NCBI GenBank assembly: GCA_036373975.1
Contig: DASUUR010000064.1
Location: 1 to 25,393 of the forward strand
Reading direction: 5' to 3'
Length of the DNA: 25,393 bases
Source: DASUUR01 sp036373975
GTDB lineage: Bacteria > Patescibacteriota > Saccharimonadia > Saccharimonadales > Saccharimonadaceae
Part shown: positions 7,440 to 14,932 of the stretch, one piece after another
How positions within the stretch are numbered: position 1 is the first letter of the stretch
Layout: every line of letters starts with the position of its first letter
Program-made: the position numbers and the translations under genes
The notes under the pieces: generated by a model
The model's database searches: none
Seen by the model: only the letters and a program-made list of their open reading frames with translations
What the model was told of the DNA's origin: nothing

Positions 7440-7481
7440 GTACTAGAACTCCTTGTTTCGTAGTGTTAAAGCTCCCCTACA

Positions 7482-7562
7482 CCCCCATATAGTGTAGCTA
7501 TGTATAAGTGTACCCCCACATATATGCTTTTGCAAGCATTTTTGGCACAACATATAGCGTTT
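7482..7562 (-). promoter_or_regulatory. nrdR-nrdJ promoter region with three NrdR-box-like sites
   Basis: A promoter candidate TTGCAA (7535-7530), 17 bp, TACACT (7512-7507) has a predicted start near 7500. Three sites sharing CATATA lie at 7482-7497, 7515-7530 and 7547-7562. Their cores start at 7486, 7519 and 7551, that is 33 and 32 bp apart. The first has ACAC and GTGT arms 9 bp apart; the third fits ACA..ATATA..GT well; the middle one fits less well. They lie at the start site, in the spacer and upstream of -35, where bound NrdR would block polymerase. The known NrdR mode is paired 16-bp boxes about three turns apart. Confidence 0.65.
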
Positions 7563-7575
7563 TACAACGTTTTTA

Positions 7576-8784
7576 CTATTCCTTATCTTGACTGCGATCT
7601 TTGCGCCGGCGTAAGAAAGCTGGGGTGTCTTCGTCGTCGTATTGCCAGATATTTTTGCCTTCTTCTTCGTCAGTAAATGCAGAGTTATTTACAGGTTCAT
7701 CAATGTCTAGATTTATTTTTTCGATATCAGCATCGTCGATCTGAGTTGGAGGCTCAGGAGCTGGCGTGCTTGCAGGCGCTCCTATTTGCGGCTCATCACC
7801 CAGGCTAGCAGCTTGCTCATGGAAATACGCTGAATCAAAGCCAGTTGCAATCACCGTAATCACTAGCTCGTCTTCCATCTCTGGCTTCAAGGTCGCACCA
7901 AAGATAATATTGGCATCCGGCGCAACAGCACTAGTAATTATCTCGGCGGCTTCTTGAATTTCGCTCATGCTCATGTCGTAGCCACCTGAAACATTGAACA
8001 GAACGCCACGTGCGCCATCGATTGACACTTCAATAAGCGGCGACTCGATAGCCTGCTGGGCGGCCTGTACGGCCCGGTCATCGCCACTAGCACGGCCGAT
8101 GCCCATAAGTGCCGATCCAGCATTACTCATAATTGCCTTGACGTCAGCAAAGTCGAGGTTAATAAGTCCATGCTCCGTAATAAGCTCCGAAATACCTTGC
8201 ACGCCTTGACGCAATACGTCATCAGCTATTTTAAAGGTTTCAAGAAGTGGCGTGCGGCGATCGATAGTTTGCAATAGGCGATCGTTCGGAATTGTAATCA
8301 AGGTATCGACTTGACGGCCAAGGTTGGCGATCGCCCAATCAGCGTTCTGGCGACGCTTTTCGCCCTCGAAGCTAAATGGCTTGGTTGCAACACCAACTAC
8401 TAAAATATCGAGCTCACGTGCGACCTCGGCGACAACATGGGCGGCACCTGAGCCGGTACCACCACCCGCACCGATAGTAATAAAGGCCATGTCGGCACCT
8501 TGCAGCGCAGCTTTAATTTCTTCGCGAGATTCCTCTGCTGCAGCCTCACCCACCTTGGGATCAGCTCCTGCACCCAGACCACGTGTGGTGTTAGGTCCAA
8601 TATGGATCTTCACGTCAGCCTTAGAATTGTGTAAGGCTTGAGCATCAGTGTTAATCGCAATAAACTGCACGCCATGAAGACCGACGTCTTTCATGCGATT
8701 TACGGCAGCGCACCCTGCGCCACCAATACCAACAACTTTAATTGTGGCAAATGTTTGTATCTCTGCTGGTTTAACTTCAGGCAT
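7576..8784 (-). CDS. ftsZ: Cell division GTPase FtsZ
   Basis: Polymerises into the Z-ring. The 402-residue protein has the opening KVVGIGGAGCAAVNRM and the nucleotide loop GAGGGTGSGAAHVVAEVARE. PFSFEGEKR, TIPNDRLL and the T7 catalytic loop NLDFADVKAIMSNAGSA (Asp contacts the GTP of the next subunit) follow. After an acidic, Pro-rich linker, the C-terminal peptide DDEDTPAFLRRRK is the usual docking peptide for FtsA and other partners. AAGAGG lies about 11 nt before the ATG. It sits 107 bp after ftsA and has its own promoter in that gap, so its level could be set independently of FtsA. Confidence 0.98.
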   Translation of the reverse strand: MPEVKPAEIQTFATIKVVGIGGAGCAAVNRMKDVGLHGVQFIAINTDAQALHNSKADVKIHIGPNTTRGLGAGADPKVGEAAAEESREEIKAALQGADMAFITIGAGGGTGSGAAHVVAEVARELDILVVGVATKPFSFEGEKRRQNADWAIANLGRQVDTLITIPNDRLLQTIDRRTPLLETFKIADDVLRQGVQGISELITEHGLINLDFADVKAIMSNAGSALMGIGRASGDDRAVQAAQQAIESPLIEVSIDGARGVLFNVSGGYDMSMSEIQEAAEIITSAVAPDANIIFGATLKPEMEDELVITVIATGFDSAYFHEQAASLGDEPQIGAPASTPAPEPPTQIDDADIEKINLDIDEPVNNSAFTDEEEGKNIWQYDDEDTPAFLRRRKDRSQDKE

Positions 8785-8820
8785 GGTCTAAATATCCTCT
8801 TCCCCGCTTTGTTCACATTT

Positions 8821-8849
8821 AGTATACACCGTCTTGGCGTATGTACCAA
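8821..8849 (-). promoter_or_regulatory. ftsZ promoter
   Basis: TTGGTA (8849-8844), a 17-bp spacer and TATACT (8826-8821) lie between ftsA and ftsZ. The predicted start near 8814 leaves a leader of about 30 nt that contains the GAGG ribosome-binding site. Confidence 0.75.
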
Positions 8850-8891
8850 CTTTGTATGCAATCCTGCCGAGCATGGCGGGCTGAATACATT

Positions 8892-10148
8892 TTATGAACG
8901 AAACTTGTTAAGTATCCCTGTTATCTTCTTGCCAATTGTATTCATTGCGGCAGTTGCATGTTGGGTCTTTGTGTTGCCATGGTGGCTTCCTTGTGCGCCT
9001 GCACCCTCTAGATCAAACAACATAAGCCCTAGCGCCGTCGCAAATTGTGGCTCATCTACTTTTTCGGCTACACCGCTAAAGCCAGTTGAATGACCGACGC
9101 GCACAGCAAGCTGTAGTGCCTCTTTAGCAAAATCACTTACCCCGCGCAAATGAGCACCGCCGCCCGTAAGGACAACTCCGCCAGGTAGTTTTGCAGCACG
9201 GCCAATCCCCTTGAGCTCTTTGTTGATGTGCTCAAACATTTCCTCAAGGCGGGCCTCAACAATCATATCAACCTCACTCGCGGGAAAGTCGTATGTTTCT
9301 TTCCCCACCTTTACACTCAGTTTACTTTCACCAGCTTTGCGCAAGCTAGGCAACGCAACTGCATGCTTGAGTTTCAACTCCTCTGCAACATCCAGGTCGG
9401 TCTTTAACCCAATTGCTAAATCATTGGTAATATTAACTCCGCCAACCGGGAGTACAGCCACGTGCTGCAAATCACCTTCTTCGTAAACTGCAATGTTGGT
9501 TGTCGTACCGCCTAAATCAATAAGTAATACGCCGTTCTCCATTTGCTGCTGGCTGAGCACAGCGCGTGCTGCCGCCAGCCCTGCAGGCACAGCACGATTA
9601 ACTTGTGTATGCGTGAGCTCGGCGGTTTTAGATAAATTCTTCATGTGGGGTGTAAGCGCAGTAATAACATGGGCATCTACTTCGAGTCGCACACCAGTCA
9701 TACCCAGAGGATCCTTAATATTCTCTTGGCTATCAAGCTGGTAGCTGCGTGGCGCAACATCTAAGATCTCGCGGTTCGCAGGAAGTTGCACAACTGTAGC
9801 TGCTTCTTCTACGCGCATCAAGTCATCTTCATTGATCTCGTGACCTTGGGTCCCCACGGCTACAACACCGCGTGAACTCATACCTAGAATATGTGCGCCA
9901 TTAACGCTAAACGTTGCCGCATCAATCTGGTGGCCAGACATGCGCTCTGCTTCTTCGAGCGCTTTATCTATTGCTTGTGCTGTTGGGACAAGATTAACAA
10001 TTACACCCTTACGCATTCCTGCGTTTGGGGTAACACCAACACCAATAATGGTCGGGGTTTGGGCGCCGGCGTCAACGTGGCCGACAATACATCGTACGGT
10101 TGTCGTGCCAATATCGAGGCCAACCGCATATCGAGAAAGTTCCTGCAT
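8892..10148 (-). CDS. ftsA: Cell division protein FtsA
   Basis: Actin-like protein that tethers FtsZ to the membrane. The 418-residue sequence has the phosphate-1 loop VGLDIGTTTVRCIVG, the FtsA-specific 1C region in the first third, phosphate-2 DLGGTTTNIAVY, and the adenosine motif VVLTGGGAHLRGV. It ends in a short amphipathic, basic helix (MNTIGKKITGILNKFRS) that fits the membrane-targeting sequence. There is no Shine-Dalgarno before the ATG. A promoter whose -10 ends 7 nt before the start implies a leaderless mRNA. Gene order ftsA-ftsZ is the classical one, but no ftsQ is upstream; map is there instead. Confidence 0.97.
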   Translation of the reverse strand: MQELSRYAVGLDIGTTTVRCIVGHVDAGAQTPTIIGVGVTPNAGMRKGVIVNLVPTAQAIDKALEEAERMSGHQIDAATFSVNGAHILGMSSRGVVAVGTQGHEINEDDLMRVEEAATVVQLPANREILDVAPRSYQLDSQENIKDPLGMTGVRLEVDAHVITALTPHMKNLSKTAELTHTQVNRAVPAGLAAARAVLSQQQMENGVLLIDLGGTTTNIAVYEEGDLQHVAVLPVGGVNITNDLAIGLKTDLDVAEELKLKHAVALPSLRKAGESKLSVKVGKETYDFPASEVDMIVEARLEEMFEHINKELKGIGRAAKLPGGVVLTGGGAHLRGVSDFAKEALQLAVRVGHSTGFSGVAEKVDEPQFATALGLMLFDLEGAGAQGSHHGNTKTQHATAAMNTIGKKITGILNKFRS

Positions 10149-10155
10149 ACATCAA

Positions 10156-10185
10156 AGTATAGCGCTTATGCCAGGGATCTGGCAA
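10156..10185 (-). promoter_or_regulatory. ftsA promoter giving a leaderless transcript
   Basis: TTGCCA (10185-10180), 18 bp, TATACT (10161-10156). The expected start (about 10149) is next to the A of the ATG at 10148. A perfect inverted repeat TGCCAG-N4-CTGGCA (10169-10184) overlaps the -35 and spacer. Confidence 0.75.
10169..10184. repeat. Inverted repeat over the ftsA -35 region
   Basis: Perfect 6-bp arms TGCCAG and CTGGCA with a 4-bp centre, between the map stop and the ftsA start. It could be a regulator-binding site on ftsA, or a 3' hairpin of the map mRNA (there is no T run on that side). On the plus strand it is followed by AATTTTTATT. Confidence 0.6.
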
Positions 10186-10192
10186 ATTTTTA

Positions 10193-10948
10193 TTAGAGCT
10201 CGGTCAGAATCTCAAAGCCAGTCTCAGTCACGAGCACCGTGTGTTCAAAGTGTGCGGCCAAGCTGCCATCGCGTGTGCGGATTGTCCAGCCATCTTTGTC
10301 GGTTTTGATTCTTTCACGGCCAAGAGTCGCCATAGGTTCAATCGCAATAGCCATACCCGGCTTCAAAACATGCCCCGTACCCGACATACCATAATTAGGT
10401 ACATCTGGCGGCTCATGCATTTCGTGTCCAATACCGTGACCAACCATTTCGCGAACAATGCCTAGTCGCCCCGCAAGCAGGGTTCTTTGAATAACCGCCC
10501 CAATATCACCAGTACGAACGCCCCCTTTAATAATACTTATGCCATCGTAGAGGCTGCGCTGAGTAACATCAATCAGGCGTTTTTTATCACCGCGTGGCTC
10601 TTCATCAACAAGCATCGTAAAAGCAGCATCAGTCTTCATGCCATCATAAGTAATTACTAGGTCAAAGCTAGCCACGTCGCCTTTTTGAAATTCGCGATCA
10701 GTCGGAATGCCATGCACCACCTTATCGTTGGTCGACACGCAAATAACCGCCGGGAAGCGCACGCTGGGCTCCTTGTAGGTCGCCGTGGCACCTGAGGCTT
10801 TGATTTCACGCTCAACCCATGCATCAATATCACGCTCAGTGACACCCTCGTGTACCTGTGCACGAAGGCCCTGGTAAATAGTGGCGAGTATTTTACCACC
10901 AATGCGCATTGCCGCTATTTCTTGTTCGGTTTTTATACGAGGTTGCAC
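10193..10948 (-). CDS. map: Methionine aminopeptidase, type I
   Basis: Removes the N-terminal Met after deformylation. The 251-residue protein shows the substrate His in VVHGIPTD and the metal-site Asp pair in FDLVITYDGMKTDAAFTM. GHGIGHEMHEPPDVPNYG carries the His ligand, and Glu ligands lie in AIEPMATLG and FEHTVLVTE. It is the short form without a zinc-finger extension. The start is a GTG at 10948, with GGAG 8 nt upstream, lying inside the adk 3' end (16-nt overlap), so translation is probably coupled. adk-map is a remnant of the common secY-adk-map cluster; secY is absent here. Confidence 0.97.
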   Translation of the reverse strand: MQPRIKTEQEIAAMRIGGKILATIYQGLRAQVHEGVTERDIDAWVEREIKASGATATYKEPSVRFPAVICVSTNDKVVHGIPTDREFQKGDVASFDLVITYDGMKTDAAFTMLVDEEPRGDKKRLIDVTQRSLYDGISIIKGGVRTGDIGAVIQRTLLAGRLGIVREMVGHGIGHEMHEPPDVPNYGMSGTGHVLKPGMAIAIEPMATLGRERIKTDKDGWTIRTRDGSLAAHFEHTVLVTETGFEILTEL

Positions 10949-11478
10949 GCTGCTAACTCCGCCTCAATACGGTCATGCACCTGGCCAACAGTTCCCGTGC
11001 CATCAATGTGGGCAATATGCACTTGCTGTTCAGTAAAGTACGAGAGAATTGGATACATTTCTTGGCGATATATACGCAAGCGCTCTTCGATTGCCTCTGG
11101 TGTATCGTCAACTCGACCCCGCAGCTGCAGGCGGCGCACCAGCTCGCTACGCGGCACTTCGAGCACAATTACCACACCAATCGAGCGCTCGTGTTCAGGC
11201 TGAGATTCAATAAGCCATTTTGCTTGGCTTAGCTCCCGAGGGAAGCCATCAATAATCACATGGTCGATGTTTTTAGCACGCTGTAATGCCTCGCTCATGA
11301 TTTTGTTCACCCGCTCAGTAGCAACCAGACCGCCTGATTGCATTTCTTCGAGCAGCTTGGTATCGTGAGCGTCACGCATAAGCTGGCCTGAGCTTAACCA
11401 GCGCCAATCGTGGCGCGCGGCTAGCATTTGGCCTTGCACACTTTTCCCTGCGCCCGCCGGTCCAAAAAAGATGATCAT
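10933..11478 (-). CDS. adk: Adenylate kinase (short-LID form)
   Basis: Nucleoside monophosphate kinase, most likely ATP + AMP to 2 ADP. The P-loop GPAGAGKS is at residues 6-13 and the NMP-binding region follows (LSSGQLMRDAH). IIDGFPRELSQAKWL is the usual DGFPR motif, and a short LID (LRGRVDDTPEAIEERL) replaces the long zinc-type LID. At 181 residues it is shorter than typical 210-220-residue bacterial Adk. Position directly before map supports adk rather than another NMP kinase. AGGGG is 5 nt before the ATG; it lies 15 nt after yqeY and overlaps map. Confidence 0.9.
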   Translation of the reverse strand: MIIFFGPAGAGKSVQGQMLAARHDWRWLSSGQLMRDAHDTKLLEEMQSGGLVATERVNKIMSEALQRAKNIDHVIIDGFPRELSQAKWLIESQPEHERSIGVVIVLEVPRSELVRRLQLRGRVDDTPEAIEERLRIYRQEMYPILSYFTEQQVHIAHIDGTGTVGQVHDRIEAELAACNLV

Positions 11479-11493
11479 GAGCTCCCCTTTATT

Positions 11494-11946
11494 TTAAGAC
11501 AATAATTCTTTTGCAATTTTGGCAGCAAGCGCGCCATTTACTCGTGAGCCATATTCGCTTTTAAGCGCCCCGAGCACCATACCCATTTGTTGTGGCCCTT
11601 GGGCCTTCTTTTCGGTAATGATAGCGGCTAATTTTTCACGCAGCTCTTGTTCGCTCAAAGGTTCGGGCAAGTAGCCAAGAATGATCTTCTTCTCGGCACG
11701 TTCTTTATCTGCTGCTTGCTGATTGCCGCCTCTTTCAAAAAGCTCTGCACTTTCATCGCGCTTTTTGACTTCTTTTGCAAAGAGTAACTCAATTTCGTCA
11801 TCGTTTAAGCCATCTTCGCGGCGCTTTAAGGCAACTTCTTCATACAGAATTACACTTTTCAAGCCACGCAAAACTTCGGCCGCAAAACGATCGCCGCCCA
11901 AGAGAGCGGCTTTAATATCGTTTTCTAAACGTTGCTTTAGAGTCAT
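11494..11946 (-). CDS. yqeY: YqeY/GatB-tail-like protein
   Basis: A 150-residue protein of the YqeY family, which resembles the tRNA-binding tail of amidotransferase subunit GatB. Its cellular role is not well established. Family marks are the start LKQRLENDIKAALLGGD, the LRGLKSVILYEEV helix, a Lys/Glu-rich middle, GYLPEPLSEQEL and the C-terminal MGMVLGALKSEYGSRVNGALAAKI. The start ATG shares one base with the rpsU stop (TAATG), so ribosomes probably reinitiate. rpsU next to yqeY is a widely seen pairing. Confidence 0.93.
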   Translation of the reverse strand: MTLKQRLENDIKAALLGGDRFAAEVLRGLKSVILYEEVALKRREDGLNDDEIELLFAKEVKKRDESAELFERGGNQQAADKERAEKKIILGYLPEPLSEQELREKLAAIITEKKAQGPQQMGMVLGALKSEYGSRVNGALAAKIAKELLS

Positions 11947-12161
11947 TAACGCACGCCAAGACGATTTCGCATAAGCTTGTCTGCTTTACGCTTTACGCGA
12001 ACAATCGCCTTATCTCGGCGCTCCCTCTTAGAGATTTCTTTTTCAAAACGTTGCTTCGATTTAACAACCGAAAGTACGCCAGATTGGAGCACTTTGCGAT
12101 TAAAGCGACGCAAGATGTTCTCATTAGCCTCGTTGCTGTCTTTTCGTGTAACTTGTACCAT
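11946..12161 (-). CDS. rpsU: Ribosomal protein bS21
   Basis: Small-subunit protein near the anti-Shine-Dalgarno end of 16S rRNA. The 71 residues read MVQVTRKDSNEANENILRRF and continue into a very basic helical tail (RFEKEISKRERRDKAIVRVKRKADKLMRN). Two ATGs are possible, at 12170 and 12161. The promoter -10 (12176-12171) lies immediately before the first, so that ATG falls upstream of the expected start site (about 12164). The second ATG is chosen and would be read from a 2-3 nt leader. No Shine-Dalgarno is visible for either. First gene of rpsU-yqeY-adk-map. Confidence 0.93.
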   Translation of the reverse strand: MVQVTRKDSNEANENILRRFNRKVLQSGVLSVVKSKQRFEKEISKRERRDKAIVRVKRKADKLMRNRLGVR

Positions 12162-12170
12162 ATGAGCCAT

Positions 12171-12199
12171 ATTGTATCAGAACAGATGTAAAAAAGCAA
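12171..12199 (-). promoter_or_regulatory. Promoter of rpsU-yqeY-adk-map
   Basis: TTGCTT (12199-12194), exactly 17 bp, TACAAT (12176-12171). The -10 ends directly before the upstream ATG and 9 nt before the ATG at 12161, predicting a practically leaderless S21 message. Confidence 0.8.
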
Positions 12200-12207
12200 A
12201 ATATGTA

Positions 12208-13851
12208 CTAATTAATTTGCTCAAGTTCCAGCAGGCGACCCTCAACGGCTCGCGTGCCGCGCCATTCGTTTAAGCCAAGCGTACACCACACCTTTACTTT
12301 TTGCCCTGTCTCTGCAAAAAAATGCTCAGGCGCATTAAAGGCTAAGAACGATAATGCTCGGCGGTTTGTGTCTTGCAGCTGTAGCTTTACATGCTGATCC
12401 TTGTCACCCATTTTGCGGACATGTAACACTTGGAGACCGCTGAAGCAGAATACCGGCTCTCTATTGCCTTGGCCACAAGGCTCTAGTTGCGCTAGCATTG
12501 CCACTAAGTCTTCGTCAATCGCATCAAGTGTATCCCGGTGCAGATCCCCAATCGGCGCGAGGTGACGGAGTTGATTATCGAGCTGCAAGGAATGATAAAA
12601 ATCATTAACGCTACGCCGAAAATCATCAATTTTATCAACCTGCAGCGTCACGCCTGCTGCAGCCTTGTGTCCCCCGCCTTTTATAATGTGTTTTTCTGAG
12701 GCACGTATGGCATCAGCAGCGCTAAAATCACCATAGCTGCGTGCCGATCCCTTAGCCATCTCGTCCATTTCTTGCAACACAAAGGTGGGCTTTCTATATT
12801 TCTCAAGCAACTTCGCCGCAACAATACCGATAATTCCATGCGACCAGTTCGCATCACTTAGTACAAGTACGGGCTGGTTTTTATAAGTTTCGGCCTGGAT
12901 CTGAGCTTCGATAAAGATCCGTTGCTGTTCGCTACGGCGCTCCGTATTCATGGCATCAAGTTTTTCGGCAATTACTAAGGCCTCTTCTGGATCTTGCGTA
13001 GTAAGTAAATCCAGACTCAATTGGGCGGTATCGAGCCGTCCCGCGGCATTCATTCGCGGCCCCAGACCAAAGCCGAGTGAACGCGCACTCACCTCGGACT
13101 GCTTAACCCCCGAAACCGCCATTAGCGCTCTCAAACCCGGCCGACGCGTCTTCTTAAGCACCTCTAGCCCCCAATACACATTTGCACGGTTCTCGCCCTG
13201 CAGCGTTACAATATCGCACACAGTGCCGAGCGCCACCAGATCAAGCAGCCATTTCTCGTGCCCTTCTGGCAATCCCTTTAGGTACATTTGTAAAGCCTGG
13301 ACAAGCTTAAACGCCACGCCGACTCCAGCCAAATCTATAAAAGGATACTGATGATCCGTCCTTTTAGGGTTAATGGTCGCAACAGCAGCGGGCATCACCT
13401 CGGCCACGTTATGATGATCGGTAACTATAACCGCCATGCCTAGCTCATTAGCTCGCTCGATCTCTTTGTGGCTTAAGCTGCCACAGTCCACCGTAACTAC
13501 TAGCTGAGCCCCCATCTCGGCGATGCGCTCAATGGCTTCGGTTGTTAATCCGTACCCCTCAACAAAACGATTCGGAATGAAGGTTTGCACCTTTTCAAAA
13601 CCAAAAGCTGTGAGCGCCTCAAGCAACAGGGTTGTTGCCGTTAGCCCATCGATATCATAGTCGCCATAAATAACAATCTGTTCTTGTTTTTCGCGCGCCT
13701 CCACCAGCCGATCAACCGCAGCCTGCATGTCCGGGAGCAAGAACGGATCGTGCTTTGCATTATATTCCGGCAACAAGAAAGCTGCTTGTTGCTCAGCGGT
13801 AGTAAAACCACGAGCAATAAGCAGCTCACTCAAAAGCGGGTGAAGGCCCAT
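12208..13851 (-). CDS. recJ: Single-strand-specific 5'-3' exonuclease RecJ
   Basis: DHH-family nuclease for recombination and mismatch/base-excision repair. Motif I is DYDIDG (64-69), motif II is VDCG (D122), and the signature is DHH at 145-147 (IVTDHHN). A later Asp motif and the DHHA1 glycine motif GGGHKAAAG come next, followed by an OB-type C-terminal domain. At 547 residues it is close to E. coli RecJ. The N-terminus (LLSELLIARGFTTAEQQAAFLLP) is the usual RecJ lead-in. The start ATG shares one base with the stop of the upstream winged-helix gene (TAATG), with no separate ribosome-binding site needed. Confidence 0.97.
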   Translation of the reverse strand: MGLHPLLSELLIARGFTTAEQQAAFLLPEYNAKHDPFLLPDMQAAVDRLVEAREKQEQIVIYGDYDIDGLTATTLLLEALTAFGFEKVQTFIPNRFVEGYGLTTEAIERIAEMGAQLVVTVDCGSLSHKEIERANELGMAVIVTDHHNVAEVMPAAVATINPKRTDHQYPFIDLAGVGVAFKLVQALQMYLKGLPEGHEKWLLDLVALGTVCDIVTLQGENRANVYWGLEVLKKTRRPGLRALMAVSGVKQSEVSARSLGFGLGPRMNAAGRLDTAQLSLDLLTTQDPEEALVIAEKLDAMNTERRSEQQRIFIEAQIQAETYKNQPVLVLSDANWSHGIIGIVAAKLLEKYRKPTFVLQEMDEMAKGSARSYGDFSAADAIRASEKHIIKGGGHKAAAGVTLQVDKIDDFRRSVNDFYHSLQLDNQLRHLAPIGDLHRDTLDAIDEDLVAMLAQLEPCGQGNREPVFCFSGLQVLHVRKMGDKDQHVKLQLQDTNRRALSFLAFNAPEHFFAETGQKVKVWCTLGLNEWRGTRAVEGRLLELEQIN

Positions 13852-14153
13852 TAGGCCTCAGGAGCTTGTCGTTTGGAACGTTGCGCCTGCGCTTGTTGCG
13901 ACTTAATCACGATACTTTGCAGCTCTTTAAAAATCGCAAAGTTTTTGTTCGTGGAATAAATCTTCGTATTACCTTGTTTTTCACTTATTAAGAAACCTAG
14001 CTTTTCAAGTCGTTTTAGTTCACGCTGAATGTTGCCGGGATCTTCTTTGATGAGCTTAGCAAGGCCGCGCACGTGCGTGCGGAAATCTGGGTATTTTGCG
14101 TAGACCACGATGATCTTGCGTCTTACCCTAGAAGTAATGATTACATCTAACAT
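13851..14153 (-). CDS. Small winged-helix (ArsR/MarR-like) DNA-binding protein
   Basis: A 100-residue protein with a winged-helix pattern. VRRKIIVVYAKYPDFRTHVRGLAKLIKEDPGNIQRELKRLEKLGFL reads as helix-turn-helix, where PGNIQRELKRLEKLG is the recognition helix. ISEKQGNTKIYSTNK is the beta wing, and a dimerisation-like helix and basic tail end the protein. It resembles small ArsR-type regulators in which replicating or repair genes lie nearby; no metal-binding Cys is present. The start ATG at 14153 has no strong Shine-Dalgarno. The stop overlaps the recJ start by one base, so it may regulate, or simply be co-expressed with, recJ. The target is unknown. Confidence 0.75.
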   Translation of the reverse strand: MLDVIITSRVRRKIIVVYAKYPDFRTHVRGLAKLIKEDPGNIQRELKRLEKLGFLISEKQGNTKIYSTNKNFAIFKELQSIVIKSQQAQAQRSKRQAPEA

Positions 14154-14195
14154 TGTGCTATGTTGGCCCTCGTATTTTAGATCACGTTGCTATTT

Positions 14196-14225
14196 ATTCT
14201 ACAATTTTTTACGTCTTTAATGCAA
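14196..14225 (-). promoter_or_regulatory. Probable promoter of the winged-helix gene and recJ
   Basis: TTGCAT (14225-14220), 18 bp, TAGAAT (14201-14196), in the 88-bp gap after the phosphoribosyltransferase-like gene. It predicts a leader of about 36 nt. Confidence 0.5.
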
Positions 14226-14241
14226 GTCATAAACATATTAC

Positions 14242-14901
14242 TTATCGCCAGTTAAGGATAATTTGATTTATCTTCTCGATAGTTTCTTCGTGACTCGGTA
14301 CATCATTCTCATCGTAGTAGTGGTCGATGCTCATAAAATTATCAGTCACACCAAGTACGTGCAGCTCATCAGCCAAGATGTGCATGCGATCCACGGCCTC
14401 AACGGAGGCTACGGGTGTGGTAACCACTAACCTTTGTATGCGAATCGGCTTTAAAAAATCAGCAACAGCATCAAGCGAGGCACCACTCGATAAACCGTCG
14501 GCGACGAGTATCACTACATGGTCCCGGAGCATCTCGTTACTCAATATACCCCCGTCACCGAGCAGACGGTTAATGTGCTGGAACTTCTCACGTTTCTGCT
14601 CCTCGAGATAGCCATGAAACTCCGTATAATACGATTCGATTTCACCGGCCGAGAATGCCCCATTGTACGTAAAGCCGCCGTTTTGGTTAACGTTCCCAAA
14701 CATGGTCGATTCGCCCGGCACCTCAATCTCCTCAAGAAGCAGCATGGTCAGCATACAATGCAACTGCGAGGCAATCTGCTCACCAACTTGTACGCCCCCA
14801 TCGCTTAATGCAACAACTATACAGTTATCATAACGATACTGCATCAACTCGGCAGCTAATTGCCGACCGGCCTCTTGGCGATTCTTAAAATACATTCCCA
14901 T
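14242..14901 (-). CDS. Phosphoribosyltransferase-like protein (COG1926-type)
   Basis: A 219-residue protein resembling the predicted phosphoribosyltransferases that begin F-x-[DN]R-x-E-A-G. Here YFKNRQEAGRQLAAEL is followed by CIVVALSDGGVQVGEQIA, matching the usual VxxLxxGGVxVAxxIA. The PRPP loop is VVILVADGLSSGASLDA, where the usual DDG..TGAT has become ADG..SGAS; one acidic residue is lost, so catalysis is uncertain. An acidic tail (YYDENDVPSHEETIEKINQI) closes it. The ATG at 14901 or the one at 14895 could be the start; neither has a Shine-Dalgarno. It is transcribed divergently from priA with overlapping -10 elements. Confidence 0.75.
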   Translation of the reverse strand: MGMYFKNRQEAGRQLAAELMQYRYDNCIVVALSDGGVQVGEQIASQLHCMLTMLLLEEIEVPGESTMFGNVNQNGGFTYNGAFSAGEIESYYTEFHGYLEEQKREKFQHINRLLGDGGILSNEMLRDHVVILVADGLSSGASLDAVADFLKPIRIQRLVVTTPVASVEAVDRMHILADELHVLGVTDNFMSIDHYYDENDVPSHEETIEKINQIILNWR

Positions 14902-14919
14902 ACTTATCTAGTCTAGCAG

Positions 14920-14925
14920 TATAAT
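14920..14925 (+). promoter_or_regulatory. priA -10 element, overlapping a divergent -10
   Basis: A perfect TATAAT ends 7 nt before the priA ATG, predicting a start at about 14932 and a leaderless mRNA. A minus-strand TATACT (14923-14918) overlaps it and points toward the phosphoribosyltransferase-like gene. No good -35 is visible for either. Confidence 0.65.
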
Positions 14926-14932
14926 ACATATA

